DNA of 64,000 nucleotides. Origin: Streptomyces marincola (lineage in GTDB: Bacteria > Actinomycetota > Actinomycetes > Streptomycetales > Streptomycetaceae). The stretch lies in contig NZ_CP084541.1 in NCBI RefSeq assembly GCF_020410765.1, forward strand, positions 1,235,001 to 1,299,000, read 5' to 3'. The notes under the pieces are model-generated. The model ran no database searches. It was not told where the DNA came from and saw only the letters and a program-made list of their open reading frames with translations. Made by a program: the position numbers and the translations under genes. Positions 42,042 to 50,701 of this stretch are shown piece by piece (positions within the stretch are counted from its first letter, which is position 1; each line of letters starts with the position of its first letter).

Positions 42042-42716
42042 TCAGCCGGCCCGCGGGCGGACCAGGCCCGTCTCGTAGGCGGTGACCACGAGCTGGGCGC
42101 GGTCACGGGCCGCCAGCTTCGTCAGCAGCCGGTTGATGTGGGTCTTCACCGTCAGCGGGCTGACCGACAGCCGCCCGGCGATCTCGTCGTTGGACAGGCC
42201 GGCCGCGACCTCCGCCAGCACCTGCCGTTCGCGCGCGGTCAGCACGTCGAGCGCCGAGGCGTCGAGCGCGGAGGCGTCCCGGTCCCTGCCCTCCGCGACG
42301 AACCGCTCGATCAGGCCGCGCGTCGCCGCGGGCGACAGCAGCGCCTCACCGGCCGCGACGAGCCGGATGGCGGCCAGCAGGTCGTCCGGCTCCGCCCCCT
42401 TGCCCAGGAACCCCGAGGCCCCCGCGCGCACCGCCTCCACCACGTAGTCGTCGGACTCGAAGGTGGTGAGGATGACGACCTTGACACCCTCGAACGCCGG
42501 GTCGGCCCCGATCTCCCGGGTCGCGGCGAGGCCGTCCATGCCGGGCATCCTGATGTCCATCAGCACCACGTCCGCGCCGGCCTCGCGGATCACCGCGAGC
42601 GCCCGCGCCCCGTCGGACGCCTCGCCGGTGACCGTCATGTCCTGCGCCGAGTCCACCAGCACCCGGAACGCGCTGCGCAGCAGCGCCTGGTCGTCGACCA
42701 GCACCACCCGGATCAC
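42042..42716 (-). CDS. Response regulator, NarL/LuxR type
   Basis: This 224-residue response regulator has a receiver domain with phospho-acceptor Asp54 in VVLMDIRMPGMDG. The C-terminal LuxR-type DNA-binding domain shows LTARERQVLAEVAAGLSNDEIAGRL and VKTHINRLL. GTG at 42716 is chosen: it overlaps the kinase stop in GTGA and has GGAGG 9 bases upstream, whereas the ATG at 42725 abuts that GGAGG. The target genes are unknown; the local neighbours are the PspA envelope-stress genes and a GNAT protein. Confidence 0.88.
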   Translation of the reverse strand: MIRVVLVDDQALLRSAFRVLVDSAQDMTVTGEASDGARALAVIREAGADVVLMDIRMPGMDGLAATREIGADPAFEGVKVVILTTFESDDYVVEAVRAGASGFLGKGAEPDDLLAAIRLVAAGEALLSPAATRGLIERFVAEGRDRDASALDASALDVLTARERQVLAEVAAGLSNDEIAGRLSVSPLTVKTHINRLLTKLAARDRAQLVVTAYETGLVRPRAG

Positions 42717-44002
42717 GAGCACCATCCTCCATGCCGTGCGTGTTCGACCGCGGGCGCGACCTGCCTGGGGGCCTGGAGCGGCAGTGTCACCCGCACCCGG
42801 AAGCCGCCCTCCGGCCCCGGGCCCGCCTCGCAGGTGCCGCTGAGCGCGGCGGCCCGTTCGCGCATGCCGGTGAGCCCGTGCCCGCTGCCGGAGGCCGACC
42901 CGCCCCCCTGGCCCACGCCGTCGTCGTCGACGGTGACGTCGAGCGCCGCGTCGTTCGCCGTGCCCGTGCGCACGATGCGCACCCGGGCGGTCGCCTCGGG
43001 ACCGGCGTGCTTGTGCACGTTGGTCAGCGCCTCCTGCACCACCCGGTAGGCGGCCAGGTCGACCGCGGAAGGCAGCGGCCCGGCCGCCGCCGGGGCCTCG
43101 ACGGTCACGGCCATGCCGGCCTTCGCGAAGCCGTCCACCAGCTCGTCGAGCACCGCCAGGCCCCGCGCGGGCTCGGTGGGCGCCACCGGATCGTCGCGGT
43201 GGCGCAGCAGTCCCACGGTGGTCTGCAACTCCCCCAGCGCCCTGCGGCTGGCCTCCCTGATGTGGCCGAGCGCCTCCTTGGCCTGGTCGGGGCGGCTGTC
43301 CATGACGTGCGCCGCGACCCCGGCCTGCACGTTGACCAGGGCGATGTGGTGGGCGACCACGTCGTGCAGCTCGCGCGCGATCCGCACGCGCTCCTCGGCG
43401 ACCCGCCGGCGCGCCTCCTCCTCGCGGGTCCGCTCGGCCCGCTCCGCGCGTTCCCAGATGGCGTCGACGGCGGCCCTGCGGCTGCGCACCGCCTCGCCCG
43501 AGGCCGCCGCGAGCGCGGTCCACGCGAAGACGCTCAGGTTCGCCGGGTCGTACCAGGGCTGCGCGCCCAGCACCATCGCGGCCGGCGTGAACACCAGGGC
43601 GACGGCCGTGCCCACCCGCAGCGTGGTGGCCCGGTCGGTACTGACGGCCACCGTGAACAGCGCGACGACCAGGATGATGAGGAACGAGGAATGGCGCTCC
43701 TCGGGACGGTGCGAGAAGGTGCCGAGCACCAGCTCGACCAGGGACAGCGCGCCGACGACCACGAGCACGGCCATCGGGTGCCTGCGCCGGCGCACCAGCA
43801 CGGTGCAGGCCAGCACCGCGAGCAGCAGCGTGTGGACGGGCAGGTCGCGCTTGCCGAAGCCGGGGCCGCCGTCCGGTGGGCGCGCCACGGTCACGGACGC
43901 GCACAGCATCGCCACCAGGACGCCCACGGCGAGCAGCGCGTCGAACGCGCGGGGGTGGGTCCGCAGCCAGTGGACGGCGCGGACCGGATGCGGAGAGGTC
44001 AC
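42713..44002 (-). CDS. Sensor histidine kinase (NarL-partner type)
   Basis: This 429-residue membrane kinase has several hydrophobic helices in residues about 20-165 and almost no external domain. The HisKA_3 region carries phospho-acceptor His213 in ARELHDVVAHHIALV. The ATPase domain shows EALTNVHKHAG and DDDGVGQGG. The last residues form a short tail that overlaps the response regulator start. It resembles other Streptomyces DesK/NarX-like kinases that sense membrane state, an inference from topology. Confidence 0.88.
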   Translation of the reverse strand: MTSPHPVRAVHWLRTHPRAFDALLAVGVLVAMLCASVTVARPPDGGPGFGKRDLPVHTLLLAVLACTVLVRRRRHPMAVLVVVGALSLVELVLGTFSHRPEERHSSFLIILVVALFTVAVSTDRATTLRVGTAVALVFTPAAMVLGAQPWYDPANLSVFAWTALAAASGEAVRSRRAAVDAIWERAERAERTREEEARRRVAEERVRIARELHDVVAHHIALVNVQAGVAAHVMDSRPDQAKEALGHIREASRRALGELQTTVGLLRHRDDPVAPTEPARGLAVLDELVDGFAKAGMAVTVEAPAAAGPLPSAVDLAAYRVVQEALTNVHKHAGPEATARVRIVRTGTANDAALDVTVDDDGVGQGGGSASGSGHGLTGMRERAAALSGTCEAGPGPEGGFRVRVTLPLQAPRQVAPAVEHARHGGWCS

Positions 44003-44061
44003 GGCCTCGCGGCTTCGTCTCGGTCTTCCGGCTCGGGTCGGTCCCGGGTCACTCCCGGGTG

Positions 44062-44340
44062 TCAGTCCGGGATCAGCCCGTCCTCGGTGAGCATCGCGCG
44101 GACCTCGTCGATGGACGCCTCGGGCGACGGCAGGATCAGCTCCGACGGTTCGAGCGCGTCGTCCGGCAGCGGGGTGCCCATCGTCCTGACCGCTTCGAGC
44201 AGGGCACCGAGGGTCCTGCGGAAGCCGTCCCCGTCGCCCGACTCCACCTCCGCCATCAACTCGTCGTCGAGCGCGTTGAGCGTGGGGAAGTGGCTGTCGT
44301 CGAGCTTCACCTGCCCTTCCCCCATGATCCGAACGATCAC
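44062..44340 (-). CDS. pspAA: PspA-associated protein PspAA
   Basis: This 92-residue acidic protein starts VIVRIMGEGQVKLDDSHF and contains EDGLIPD at the end, matching the PspAA family linked to PspA in actinobacteria. It has two alpha/beta lobes and no membrane segment. The GTG at 44340 has GGAGGG 6 bases upstream, and it follows pspA by 16 bases in one operon. It probably modulates PspA assembly; no enzymatic function is known to me. Confidence 0.88.
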   Translation of the reverse strand: MIVRIMGEGQVKLDDSHFPTLNALDDELMAEVESGDGDGFRRTLGALLEAVRTMGTPLPDDALEPSELILPSPEASIDEVRAMLTEDGLIPD

Positions 44341-44356
44341 GATGCCCTCCAGGAAC

Positions 44357-45157
44357 TCACTGCTTGTCGAACTTGGGGGATTCCTGCGTCTGGGTCTCGG
44401 GCTGGGCACCCGCGCTGTTGCCGCCCTCCAGGGCCTGCCGCCCCGAGGAGGTGCCGCCGGCCAGCTCCGCCTTCATCCGCTCCAGCTCGAACTCTACGTC
44501 CGAGTTGCCCGAGATGCGGTCCAGCTCGGCGGTGAGGTCGTCCTTGGAGGTCCCGGTCGGGTCGTCGAGCGCGCCCGAGGCGAGCAGCTCGTCGATGGCT
44601 CCGGCGCGGGCCTGCATCTGGGCGGTCTTGTCCTCCGCCCGCTGGATGGCCATGCCGACGTCGCCCATCTCCTCGGAGATGCCGGAGAACGCCTCGCCGA
44701 TGCGGGTCTGCGCCTGGGCGGCCGTGTAGGTCGCCTTGATCGTCTCCTTGCGGGTGCGGAACGCGTCCACCTTCGCCTGGAGCCGCTGGGCCGCGAGGGT
44801 GAGCTTCTCCTCCTCGGACTGGAGCGTCGCGTGCTGCTGCTGGAGGTCGCTCACCTGCTGCTGCAACGCCGCGCGCCGGGTCAGGGCCTCGCGGGCCAGG
44901 TCCTCGCGCCCCAGGGCCAGCGCCTTCTTGCCCTGGTCCTCCAGCTTGGAGGACTGGCCGTTGAGCTGGTTGAGCTGGAGTTCGAGCCGCTTGCGTGACG
45001 TGGCGACGTCCGCGACCCCGCGCCTGACCTTCTGGAGCAGCTCAAGCTGCTTCTGGTACGAGTAGTCCAGCGTCTCGCGCGGGTCCTCGGCCCGGTCCAG
45101 GGCCTTGTTGGCCTTCGCGCGGAAGATCATCCCCATCCGCTTCATGACACCGCTCAT
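44357..45157 (-). CDS. pspA: Phage shock protein A (PspA/IM30)
   Basis: PspA is a coiled-coil ESCRT-III-like protein that polymerises on stressed membranes. The 266 residues begin MSGVMKRMGMIFRAKANKAL, an amphipathic N-terminal helix, and continue with long coiled coils through about residue 220. DPRETLDYSYQKQLELL is conserved. The C-terminal tail is Gln/Ser/Gly-rich. No pspBC-like partners are seen; in Streptomyces PspA responds to envelope stress. It heads the pspA-pspAA operon and is divergent from a DUF3043 gene. Confidence 0.93.
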   Translation of the reverse strand: MSGVMKRMGMIFRAKANKALDRAEDPRETLDYSYQKQLELLQKVRRGVADVATSRKRLELQLNQLNGQSSKLEDQGKKALALGREDLAREALTRRAALQQQVSDLQQQHATLQSEEEKLTLAAQRLQAKVDAFRTRKETIKATYTAAQAQTRIGEAFSGISEEMGDVGMAIQRAEDKTAQMQARAGAIDELLASGALDDPTGTSKDDLTAELDRISGNSDVEFELERMKAELAGGTSSGRQALEGGNSAGAQPETQTQESPKFDKQ

Positions 45158-45403
45158 GGGCTTCGCGCGCCCCCTTCATGACGGCTCGAACCTCTGGCCA
45201 TACTGCTGCTGATCCCCTACTACCCTACGGGGCCCTTATCCATTAGCGCACTGCTCGTCCGCGAATGACTCCTCCCACAGGACGATCACGCGGCCCGTTC
45301 CCTCACGCCAGAGGAGTAGACACCGGCGCCCGGCGGCTCCGGGTCGCCCGGGTGCCGCCCGGTCCCCCGCGGAGGCCCATCCGGGACTCCCCCGCCTCAC
45401 CCA

Positions 45404-45432
45404 TTGGGGGCAGGCGCGCGAGAACGTACCCT
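45404..45432 (+). promoter_or_regulatory. Promoter of the DUF3043 gene
   Basis: TTGGGG (45404-45409), a 17-base spacer and TACCCT (45427-45432) end 6 bases before the GTG at 45439. The predicted transcript starts at the start codon, so it is leaderless. Confidence 0.55.
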
Positions 45433-45438
45433 GGTGGC

Positions 45439-46029
45439 GTGTTCCGAAGCCGCTCGAAAGAAGATTCCGCCACCCGTACCGTGACGGAGCAGCCCCAGGT
45501 CCGTGACCCGCAGGCGCCCAAGGGGCGCCCCACGCCCAAGCGCAGCGAGGCGGAGGCCCTGCGCCGCGCCGTCGTCAAGCCGGCGATGAGCCGCAAGGAG
45601 GCGTCCAGGCGGGCCAAGGAGGCCAGGCGCGCCGCGCTGGCCAAGCAGCGCGAGGCGCTGCTCTCAGGCGACGAGCGGCACCTGCCCGCCCGCGACCGCG
45701 GCCCGGTCCGCCGGTTCACGCGCGACTTCGTGGACGCGAAGTGGCACGTGGCGGAGTTCTTCCTGCCGATGGCCGTCGTCATCCTGATCCTGAGCATGAT
45801 GCCGTCGATCCAGCTGCGGAACATCGCGCTGCTGATGTGGCTCGCGGTCATCCTGATGATCGTCTTCGACTCGCTGCTGCTGAGCAGGCGCCTGAAGAAG
45901 CAGCTGCGGACCCGGTTCCCCGACGAGAGCCTGCGCGGCGCCTCGGCCTACGCGCTGATGCGCAGCATGCAGATGCGTCGCATGCGGCTGCCCAAGCCGC
46001 AGATCAAGCGGGGCGAGGCGCCGCGCTGA
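45439..46029 (+). CDS. DUF3043 membrane protein
   Basis: This 196-residue protein has a charged, Lys/Arg/Ala-rich N-terminal half (about 1-105) and two membrane helices (about 113-128 and 131-150), with a basic C-terminus. The pattern RRFTRDFVDAKWHVAEFFLP identifies DUF3043. The role is unknown. The GTG at 45439 has no ribosome-binding site and is probably leaderless. It lies next to pspA, but only position links them. Confidence 0.82.
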   Translation: MFRSRSKEDSATRTVTEQPQVRDPQAPKGRPTPKRSEAEALRRAVVKPAMSRKEASRRAKEARRAALAKQREALLSGDERHLPARDRGPVRRFTRDFVDAKWHVAEFFLPMAVVILILSMMPSIQLRNIALLMWLAVILMIVFDSLLLSRRLKKQLRTRFPDESLRGASAYALMRSMQMRRMRLPKPQIKRGEAPR

Positions 46030-46118
46030 CGATCCGGCCCGGCGCCCGCCGCCCGGTCGCCTGACACGGCCCGGCGTCCCTCCGCGTCCACGGCCCTCCC
46101 CGCGTCCACAATGCGGCT

Positions 46119-47174
46119 ATGGTCCTGAACGCACCTTTCATGCCCCGGCGCGCCGTGGTCCTGGTCTGCGCCGGAACGCTGCTCACCGCCGGCTGCACCG
46201 CCGGCTCGGAACCGCGCGAGACGCCGGCGGCGCGCGCCGCCCGCGCGCCCGCGCCCACCGTCTCCGACGCGCTCCAGGACAAGTACGAGGACGTCGTCGG
46301 CGACGTCCTGCCCTCGGTCGTGCAGATCAGCACGGCGGACGGCCAGGGCTCCGGGGTCGTCTACGACGACGAGGGCCACATCGTCACGAACGCGCACGTC
46401 GTGGGCAGCGAACGCGAGTTCGAAGTGCTGCTCGCCACCGGCCGGGAGCCGGAACGCGCCGAGCTGGTCGCGTCCTACCCCGAGCAGGACCTCGCGGTGG
46501 TCGTGCTCACGGACGCGCCGGACCGGCTGCACCCGGCCACGTTCGGCGACTCCTCACGGGTGGAGGTCGGGCAGATCGTCCTGGCCATGGGCAACCCGCT
46601 CGGCCTGGCGTCGAGCGTCACCCAGGGCATCGTCTCCGCGGTCGGGCGTTCGGTGAGCGAGGGCGAGGGGCGCGCCACCCTCGGCAACATGGTCCAGACC
46701 TCGGCCGCCATCAACCCCGGCAACAGCGGCGGCGCCCTGGTCAACCTCTCGGGACAGGTCGTCGGCATCCCCACGCTGGCCGCGCGGGACCCGAGTCTCG
46801 GCGGCGGGCAGGCGCCCGGCATCGGCTTCGCGATCCCGGCCTCGACGGTGACGTTCCTGGCCGATCAGATGATCGAGCACGGCCGGGTCGTCGACTCGGG
46901 CCGGGCCGCGCTCGGCGTCTCGGTGCGCACGGTGCTCGGGGACGGCTTCGAGCCCGCCGGCGCGGCGGTCGTCGAGGTCGAGGCGTCGGGCCCGGCCGAC
47001 CGCGCCGGGATGCGGCCGGGGGATGTCGTGGTGCGCGTGGGGGACGAGGAGGTCACCGACGTCGTCTCGCTGGCCGAGGCCCTGGCCGGGCACCGCCCCG
47101 AGGACCGGGTCGAGGTCGTCTACGAGCGGAACGGGGAGCGGCGGACCGCCGGGGTCACGCTCGGGGAGGCGTGA
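46119..47174 (+). CDS. Lipoprotein trypsin-like serine protease with PDZ domain (HtrA-like)
   Basis: This 351-residue lipoprotein has a lipobox LLTAGC with Cys26, a linker, a trypsin-like S1C domain and a C-terminal PDZ domain. The catalytic triad is His in VTNAHVV, Asp in EQDLAVV and Ser in INPGNSGGAL. The PDZ part includes ADRAGMRPGDVVVRVGDEEV. It should degrade or trim damaged extracytoplasmic proteins. The ATG at 46119 is preceded by CACAAT ending 6 bases upstream. Its position near pspA fits envelope stress, but no shared site was found. Confidence 0.9.
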   Translation: MVLNAPFMPRRAVVLVCAGTLLTAGCTAGSEPRETPAARAARAPAPTVSDALQDKYEDVVGDVLPSVVQISTADGQGSGVVYDDEGHIVTNAHVVGSEREFEVLLATGREPERAELVASYPEQDLAVVVLTDAPDRLHPATFGDSSRVEVGQIVLAMGNPLGLASSVTQGIVSAVGRSVSEGEGRATLGNMVQTSAAINPGNSGGALVNLSGQVVGIPTLAARDPSLGGGQAPGIGFAIPASTVTFLADQMIEHGRVVDSGRAALGVSVRTVLGDGFEPAGAAVVEVEASGPADRAGMRPGDVVVRVGDEEVTDVVSLAEALAGHRPEDRVEVVYERNGERRTAGVTLGEA

Positions 47175-47210
47175 GCGCGATGCCGCGGGAGCCGTCCGGG
47201 ACGCGGTCCC

Positions 47211-47420
47211 TCAGTCGTCGGTGGCGTGCAGGCTCATCGGCCCGTAGACCTTCGTGCCGTCCTCGAACAGCGAGACCTGGTCCACACCGTCGGCGACCAG
47301 CTCGGGCCACACCTCGCCGATCCAGGACTCCGCGTCCCCCTGCGTGCCGAAGTCGCCCGGCGGCTGGGCCGGCTCGGCCGCCGTGCCGTCCGCCTTCTCG
47401 AACCGCCACTCCCACGCCAT
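47211..47420 (-). CDS. Small conserved hypothetical protein
   Basis: This 69-residue acidic protein starts MAWEWRFEKADG and has GDAESWIGEVWPEL and VSLFEDGTKVYGPMSL. I recall similar small proteins across Streptomyces but know no function. No Cys, membrane segment or catalytic motif is present. It lies convergent to the protease gene, 36 bases away. Its pattern of Trp, Glu and Gly suggests a small folded beta/alpha domain. Confidence 0.7.
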   Translation of the reverse strand: MAWEWRFEKADGTAAEPAQPPGDFGTQGDAESWIGEVWPELVADGVDQVSLFEDGTKVYGPMSLHATDD

Positions 47421-47681
47421 GCGAAGCCTCCGCTTCCTGACCGACTGCCCGATGGCCCGACTGCCTGATCGCAGACTAAATCACGGCGGGCGCTCCCCGC
47501 GCACCACCGCGCGCCGCACTCCTGCTCGACCGCACGCCGGGGCTCGCGCCCGTCACCGCACGCTCGCTCCGGGGTGCGCCGGCGGGCGCCGCCGCGCGGG
47601 AGGCCCCCGCCGTGCCCGCCGCCGGTATCGCGCCGCCACTGCGCCGAGTTGCGCTCCGGGACTGCCGGTAGTCTCGTGCAC

Positions 47682-48818
47682 ATGAGTGACGGCGGTCTCA
47701 ACCTCGACGACTTCGGCGACCTCATCGAGCGCCCGAGCGTCCGGCTGCGGCGCAGGGCGGAGGAGCGGCGCACGCGCACCGGCCTGGCGCCCAAGGCGCT
47801 CGGACGGCTCGACGGGCTCGGCGGCTGGCTGGCCGCCGCCCAGGGCCGGGTGCCGGTCACGCCCGTGGCCAGTCCGCGAGCGGTGCTGTTCGCCGGTGAC
47901 CACGGCGTCGCGGCCCTCGGCGTCTCGGCCCGGCCGGCCGGGTCCACCGCGGGGCTGGTGCGCCGGGTGCTCGACGGGGACAGCCCGGCCGCGATCCTGG
48001 CCCGGCAGGCCGGCGTACCGCTGCGGGTCGTCGACCTCTCCGTCGACTGCCCGGCCGAGGAGCTGCCCGACGAGGTGACCCGCCACCGGGTGCGCAGGGG
48101 CTCGGGGCGCCTGGACATCGAGGACACGCTCACCGCGGCCGAGGCGGAGCAGGCGTTCCGCGCCGGCATGGCCGTCGCCGACGAGGAGGCCGACGCGGGC
48201 ACCGACCTGCTGGTGCTCGGCGACCTCTCGGTGGGCGGCACCACGGCCGCCGGGGTGCTGATCGCCGCCATGTGCGGCACCGACGCCTCGGTGGTCACCG
48301 GGCGCGGCGGCGTGCGCGTGGACGACCTGACGTGGATGCGCAAGTGCGCGGCGATCAGGGACGGGCTGCGCCGGGCCCGCCCGGTGCTCGGGGATCAACT
48401 GCGCCTGCTCGCGGCCGTGGGCGGCGCCGACCTGACGGCGATGACCGGCTTCCTGCTCCAGAGCGCCGTGCGCCGCACGCCGGTGATCCTGGACGGCGTC
48501 GTCTCCGCGGCGTGCGCCCTGGTCGCGCAGCGGGTCGCCTTCCGCGCCCCGGACTGGTGGGTGGCCGGCCAGGCGAGCGGCGAACCGGGCCAGGCGAAGG
48601 CGCTCGACCGGATGGCGCTCGAACCGCTGCTCGACCACGGGGTGGCCGTCGGCGAGGGCACGGGGGCGCTGCTCGCGCTGCCGCTGGTCCGCGCGGCCGG
48701 CGCGCTGGCCGCCGAGCTGCCGGAACTGCCCGATGACGAGGCCGCGGACGAGGCCGGTGACGCGCTCGGGGAGGCGCACGAGGCCGCCCGTTCCACCACG
48801 GCGGCCGAGGCGACCTGA
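47682..48818 (+). CDS. cobT: Nicotinate-nucleotide-dimethylbenzimidazole phosphoribosyltransferase
   Basis: CobT transfers phosphoribose from nicotinate mononucleotide to the lower ligand base to give alpha-ribazole phosphate for cobalamin. The 378 residues include FAGDHGVAALGVSA, VVDLSVDCP, VLGDLSVGGTTAAG, AAVGGADLTAMTGF, ILDGVVSAACAL and EPLLDHGVAVGEGTGA, where the catalytic Glu is expected. The C-terminal 40 residues are acidic low complexity. The ATG at 47682 has TAGTCT ending 7 bases upstream and no ribosome-binding site. cobS lies nearby on the same strand. Confidence 0.93.
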   Translation: MSDGGLNLDDFGDLIERPSVRLRRRAEERRTRTGLAPKALGRLDGLGGWLAAAQGRVPVTPVASPRAVLFAGDHGVAALGVSARPAGSTAGLVRRVLDGDSPAAILARQAGVPLRVVDLSVDCPAEELPDEVTRHRVRRGSGRLDIEDTLTAAEAEQAFRAGMAVADEEADAGTDLLVLGDLSVGGTTAAGVLIAAMCGTDASVVTGRGGVRVDDLTWMRKCAAIRDGLRRARPVLGDQLRLLAAVGGADLTAMTGFLLQSAVRRTPVILDGVVSAACALVAQRVAFRAPDWWVAGQASGEPGQAKALDRMALEPLLDHGVAVGEGTGALLALPLVRAAGALAAELPELPDDEAADEAGDALGEAHEAARSTTAAEAT

Positions 48819-48842
48819 CTTCCCCCTCGGGCCTCGTGCGCC

Positions 48843-49592
48843 TCACGCGTCCCCGGCGTCGCGCGGGATGCCGGCCACGACCTGCTGGAACCGGCGCCGC
48901 ACGCGCCCCCAGCGCGCGTCGTGCGCGCGGGCCCGCCGTTCGGCGCGCGCCCGCGTGCGCGGCCGGCGGGCGTACAGGCGCCGCGCCCACAGCGAGTCGG
49001 GCCTGGCCAGCCGCAACGCCCCGACCAGCGCGACCGGCGGCACCAGGACCCCGGCCACGCCGAGCCGGGTCTTGCCCTTGACGAGGGCCACGAGCACGAA
49101 CAGCACGTTGATCAGCACGGTGAGGACCGCACCGCCGCGCGTGAGGCGTTCCTCCGGGTCCACGTCGTCCACGCCGAGCGGCGCGAAGCCGATCAGCAGC
49201 GTTCCGGCCAGTGCCACGGTGAGTACCACCGCCTCCACGCTCCTGCGGCCCTGATCCGACCAGTAGACGTCGTGCAGGTAGAGGACGAGCGCGAACTCGT
49301 CGAGCACGAGGCCCGTGCCGACGCCGAACGCCACGGCCGCCGCCGCGACGGCCCAGCCTCGGTTCCCTGCCGCGAGCCCGCAGAAGCCGCCCGCGGTCAT
49401 CAGCACCACCCCGGGCACGACGTGGTGGACGTGCGTGCCGCCCGCCGAGACGTCGCGGAACGGGCCGCGGCCCGCCCTGATCAGCCGCGTCACCCCGCGC
49501 GTCACGACGAACGCGCAGACCAGAGCCGTCAGCGCGAGCAGCAGCGGCAGCTTGCCCGGCTCGATGATGTTGCGTTCCCACCAGTGCTCCAT
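48843..49592 (-). CDS. Integral membrane protein of unknown function
   Basis: This 249-residue protein has about six hydrophobic segments (between residues 13 and 215) and a strongly basic, Arg-rich C-terminal tail. Motifs include GGTHVHHVVPGVVLM, GVGTGLVLDEFALVLYLHDVYW and GVDDVDPEERL, a family pattern I have seen in actinobacterial membrane proteins but cannot name. The ATG at 49592 is 34 bases from the divergent cobS start. It lies between cobT and cobS, but a role in cobalamin is only positional. Confidence 0.75.
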   Translation of the reverse strand: MEHWWERNIIEPGKLPLLLALTALVCAFVVTRGVTRLIRAGRGPFRDVSAGGTHVHHVVPGVVLMTAGGFCGLAAGNRGWAVAAAAVAFGVGTGLVLDEFALVLYLHDVYWSDQGRRSVEAVVLTVALAGTLLIGFAPLGVDDVDPEERLTRGGAVLTVLINVLFVLVALVKGKTRLGVAGVLVPPVALVGALRLARPDSLWARRLYARRPRTRARAERRARAHDARWGRVRRRFQQVVAGIPRDAGDA

Positions 49593-49626
49593 GGCTCCCC
49601 AGCGTCCGGCGCTACGCTGCCCGACG

Positions 49627-50520
49627 ATGAACGCCACGCCGCCGCCCGCCGCCCCGCCGCCCCCGCCCGGCCCTCCGCCGGGCGCGCCGCCGCCTCCGGA
49701 CGCCGACCCCCCGGGCGGCGGCCCGCCGCCCGGGGGCGCGGGCGGCGGGGCGCGCTTCGCGTTCGGCGCCCTCACCGTGCTGCCCGTGCGCCCCGGGCGC
49801 TGGGACCGCGAGGCGGCGCGTTCCGGCATGCTGTGCGCGCCCCTGCCCGGGCTGGCGATCGGGCTGGCCGCCGCCTGCGTCTCGTGGGCGTTCCTCGCGC
49901 TGGACGCCGGGTGGCTGCTGACGGCCGTGCTCACCGTCGCGGTGACGGCCGCCCTCAGCCGCGGCCTGCACCTCGACGGGCTCGCGGACACCGCGGACGG
50001 CCTCGGCAGCGGCCGGCCCGCGGCCGACGCGCTGCGGATCATGAAGCGCTCCGACATCGGCCCGTTCGGCGTGCTCACCCTGGTGTTCGTGCTGCTCGCG
50101 CAGATCGCCGCGCTGTACGAGCTGTACGCGCACGGCCGCGGCTGGGCGCTGACGGCCGTCGTCCTGGCGGGCCTCGTCTCGCGCACGGCCCTGACCTGGG
50201 CCTGCCGCGCGGGCGTGCCCGCCGCGCGCGCCGACGGGCTCGGCGCGACGGTGGCGGGCACCGTGCCGGCGGGCGCGGCGTTCGCCGTCGCCGGGGTGGT
50301 GGCCTTCGCCGCCGCCGTCGCGGCGGGTGTGGCCGGCGGCCCACCGGGCACGGGCGTGGTGGTGGGCGCGTGCGCCGTGCTGCTGGCGTTGAGCGCCGCC
50401 GAGATGCTGCTGCTGCACTGCCGGCGGCGGTTCGGCGGGGTCACGGGGGACGTGCTCGGAGCCGTCACGGAGACGGCGGCCACGGTGACGTTGCTGGTCA
50501 TGACCGTGGGCGCGCCCTGA
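49627..50520 (+). CDS. cobS: Adenosylcobinamide-GDP ribazoletransferase
   Basis: CobS joins adenosylcobinamide-GDP and alpha-ribazole, the last step of cobalamin assembly, in the membrane. The 297-residue protein has multiple hydrophobic helices and the conserved acidic motif HLDGLADTADGLGSG, with DIGPFGV after it. An N-terminal extension of about 45 residues is nearly all Pro, Gly and Ala and is not part of the family core. No later ATG or GTG lies in frame before the core, so the extension seems to be translated. TACGCT lies 8 bases before the ATG. cobU is not in the window. Confidence 0.88.
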   Translation: MNATPPPAAPPPPPGPPPGAPPPPDADPPGGGPPPGGAGGGARFAFGALTVLPVRPGRWDREAARSGMLCAPLPGLAIGLAAACVSWAFLALDAGWLLTAVLTVAVTAALSRGLHLDGLADTADGLGSGRPAADALRIMKRSDIGPFGVLTLVFVLLAQIAALYELYAHGRGWALTAVVLAGLVSRTALTWACRAGVPAARADGLGATVAGTVPAGAAFAVAGVVAFAAAVAAGVAGGPPGTGVVVGACAVLLALSAAEMLLLHCRRRFGGVTGDVLGAVTETAATVTLLVMTVGAP

Positions 50521-50701
50521 ACGAGGGGCGCGGCGTAGTCTTCTGCCGGACCGCGGCGGCGGCGCACCGCGCGCACCACCGCACGGCGGCGCGCGCACGA
50601 CACCGCGCCCGCCACGCGGCAACGACTCGGACACACCCGCACAAGCACAGACAAGCCCAGGCAACCCCAAGCAAGCTCAGACAGAACGGAACACCATCAC
50701 C

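Noticed and set aside
47635..47641. GCCACTG upstream of cobT, as at the 3' end of cobalamin riboswitches
   Set aside because: The diagnostic B12 box and the other conserved stems are not found in the 260 bases upstream, so a lone heptamer is not evidence.
48843..50654. Extended version of the membrane protein gene reaching across cobS
   Set aside because: The upstream part is antisense shadow of cobS; membrane-protein character begins at the ATG at 49592.
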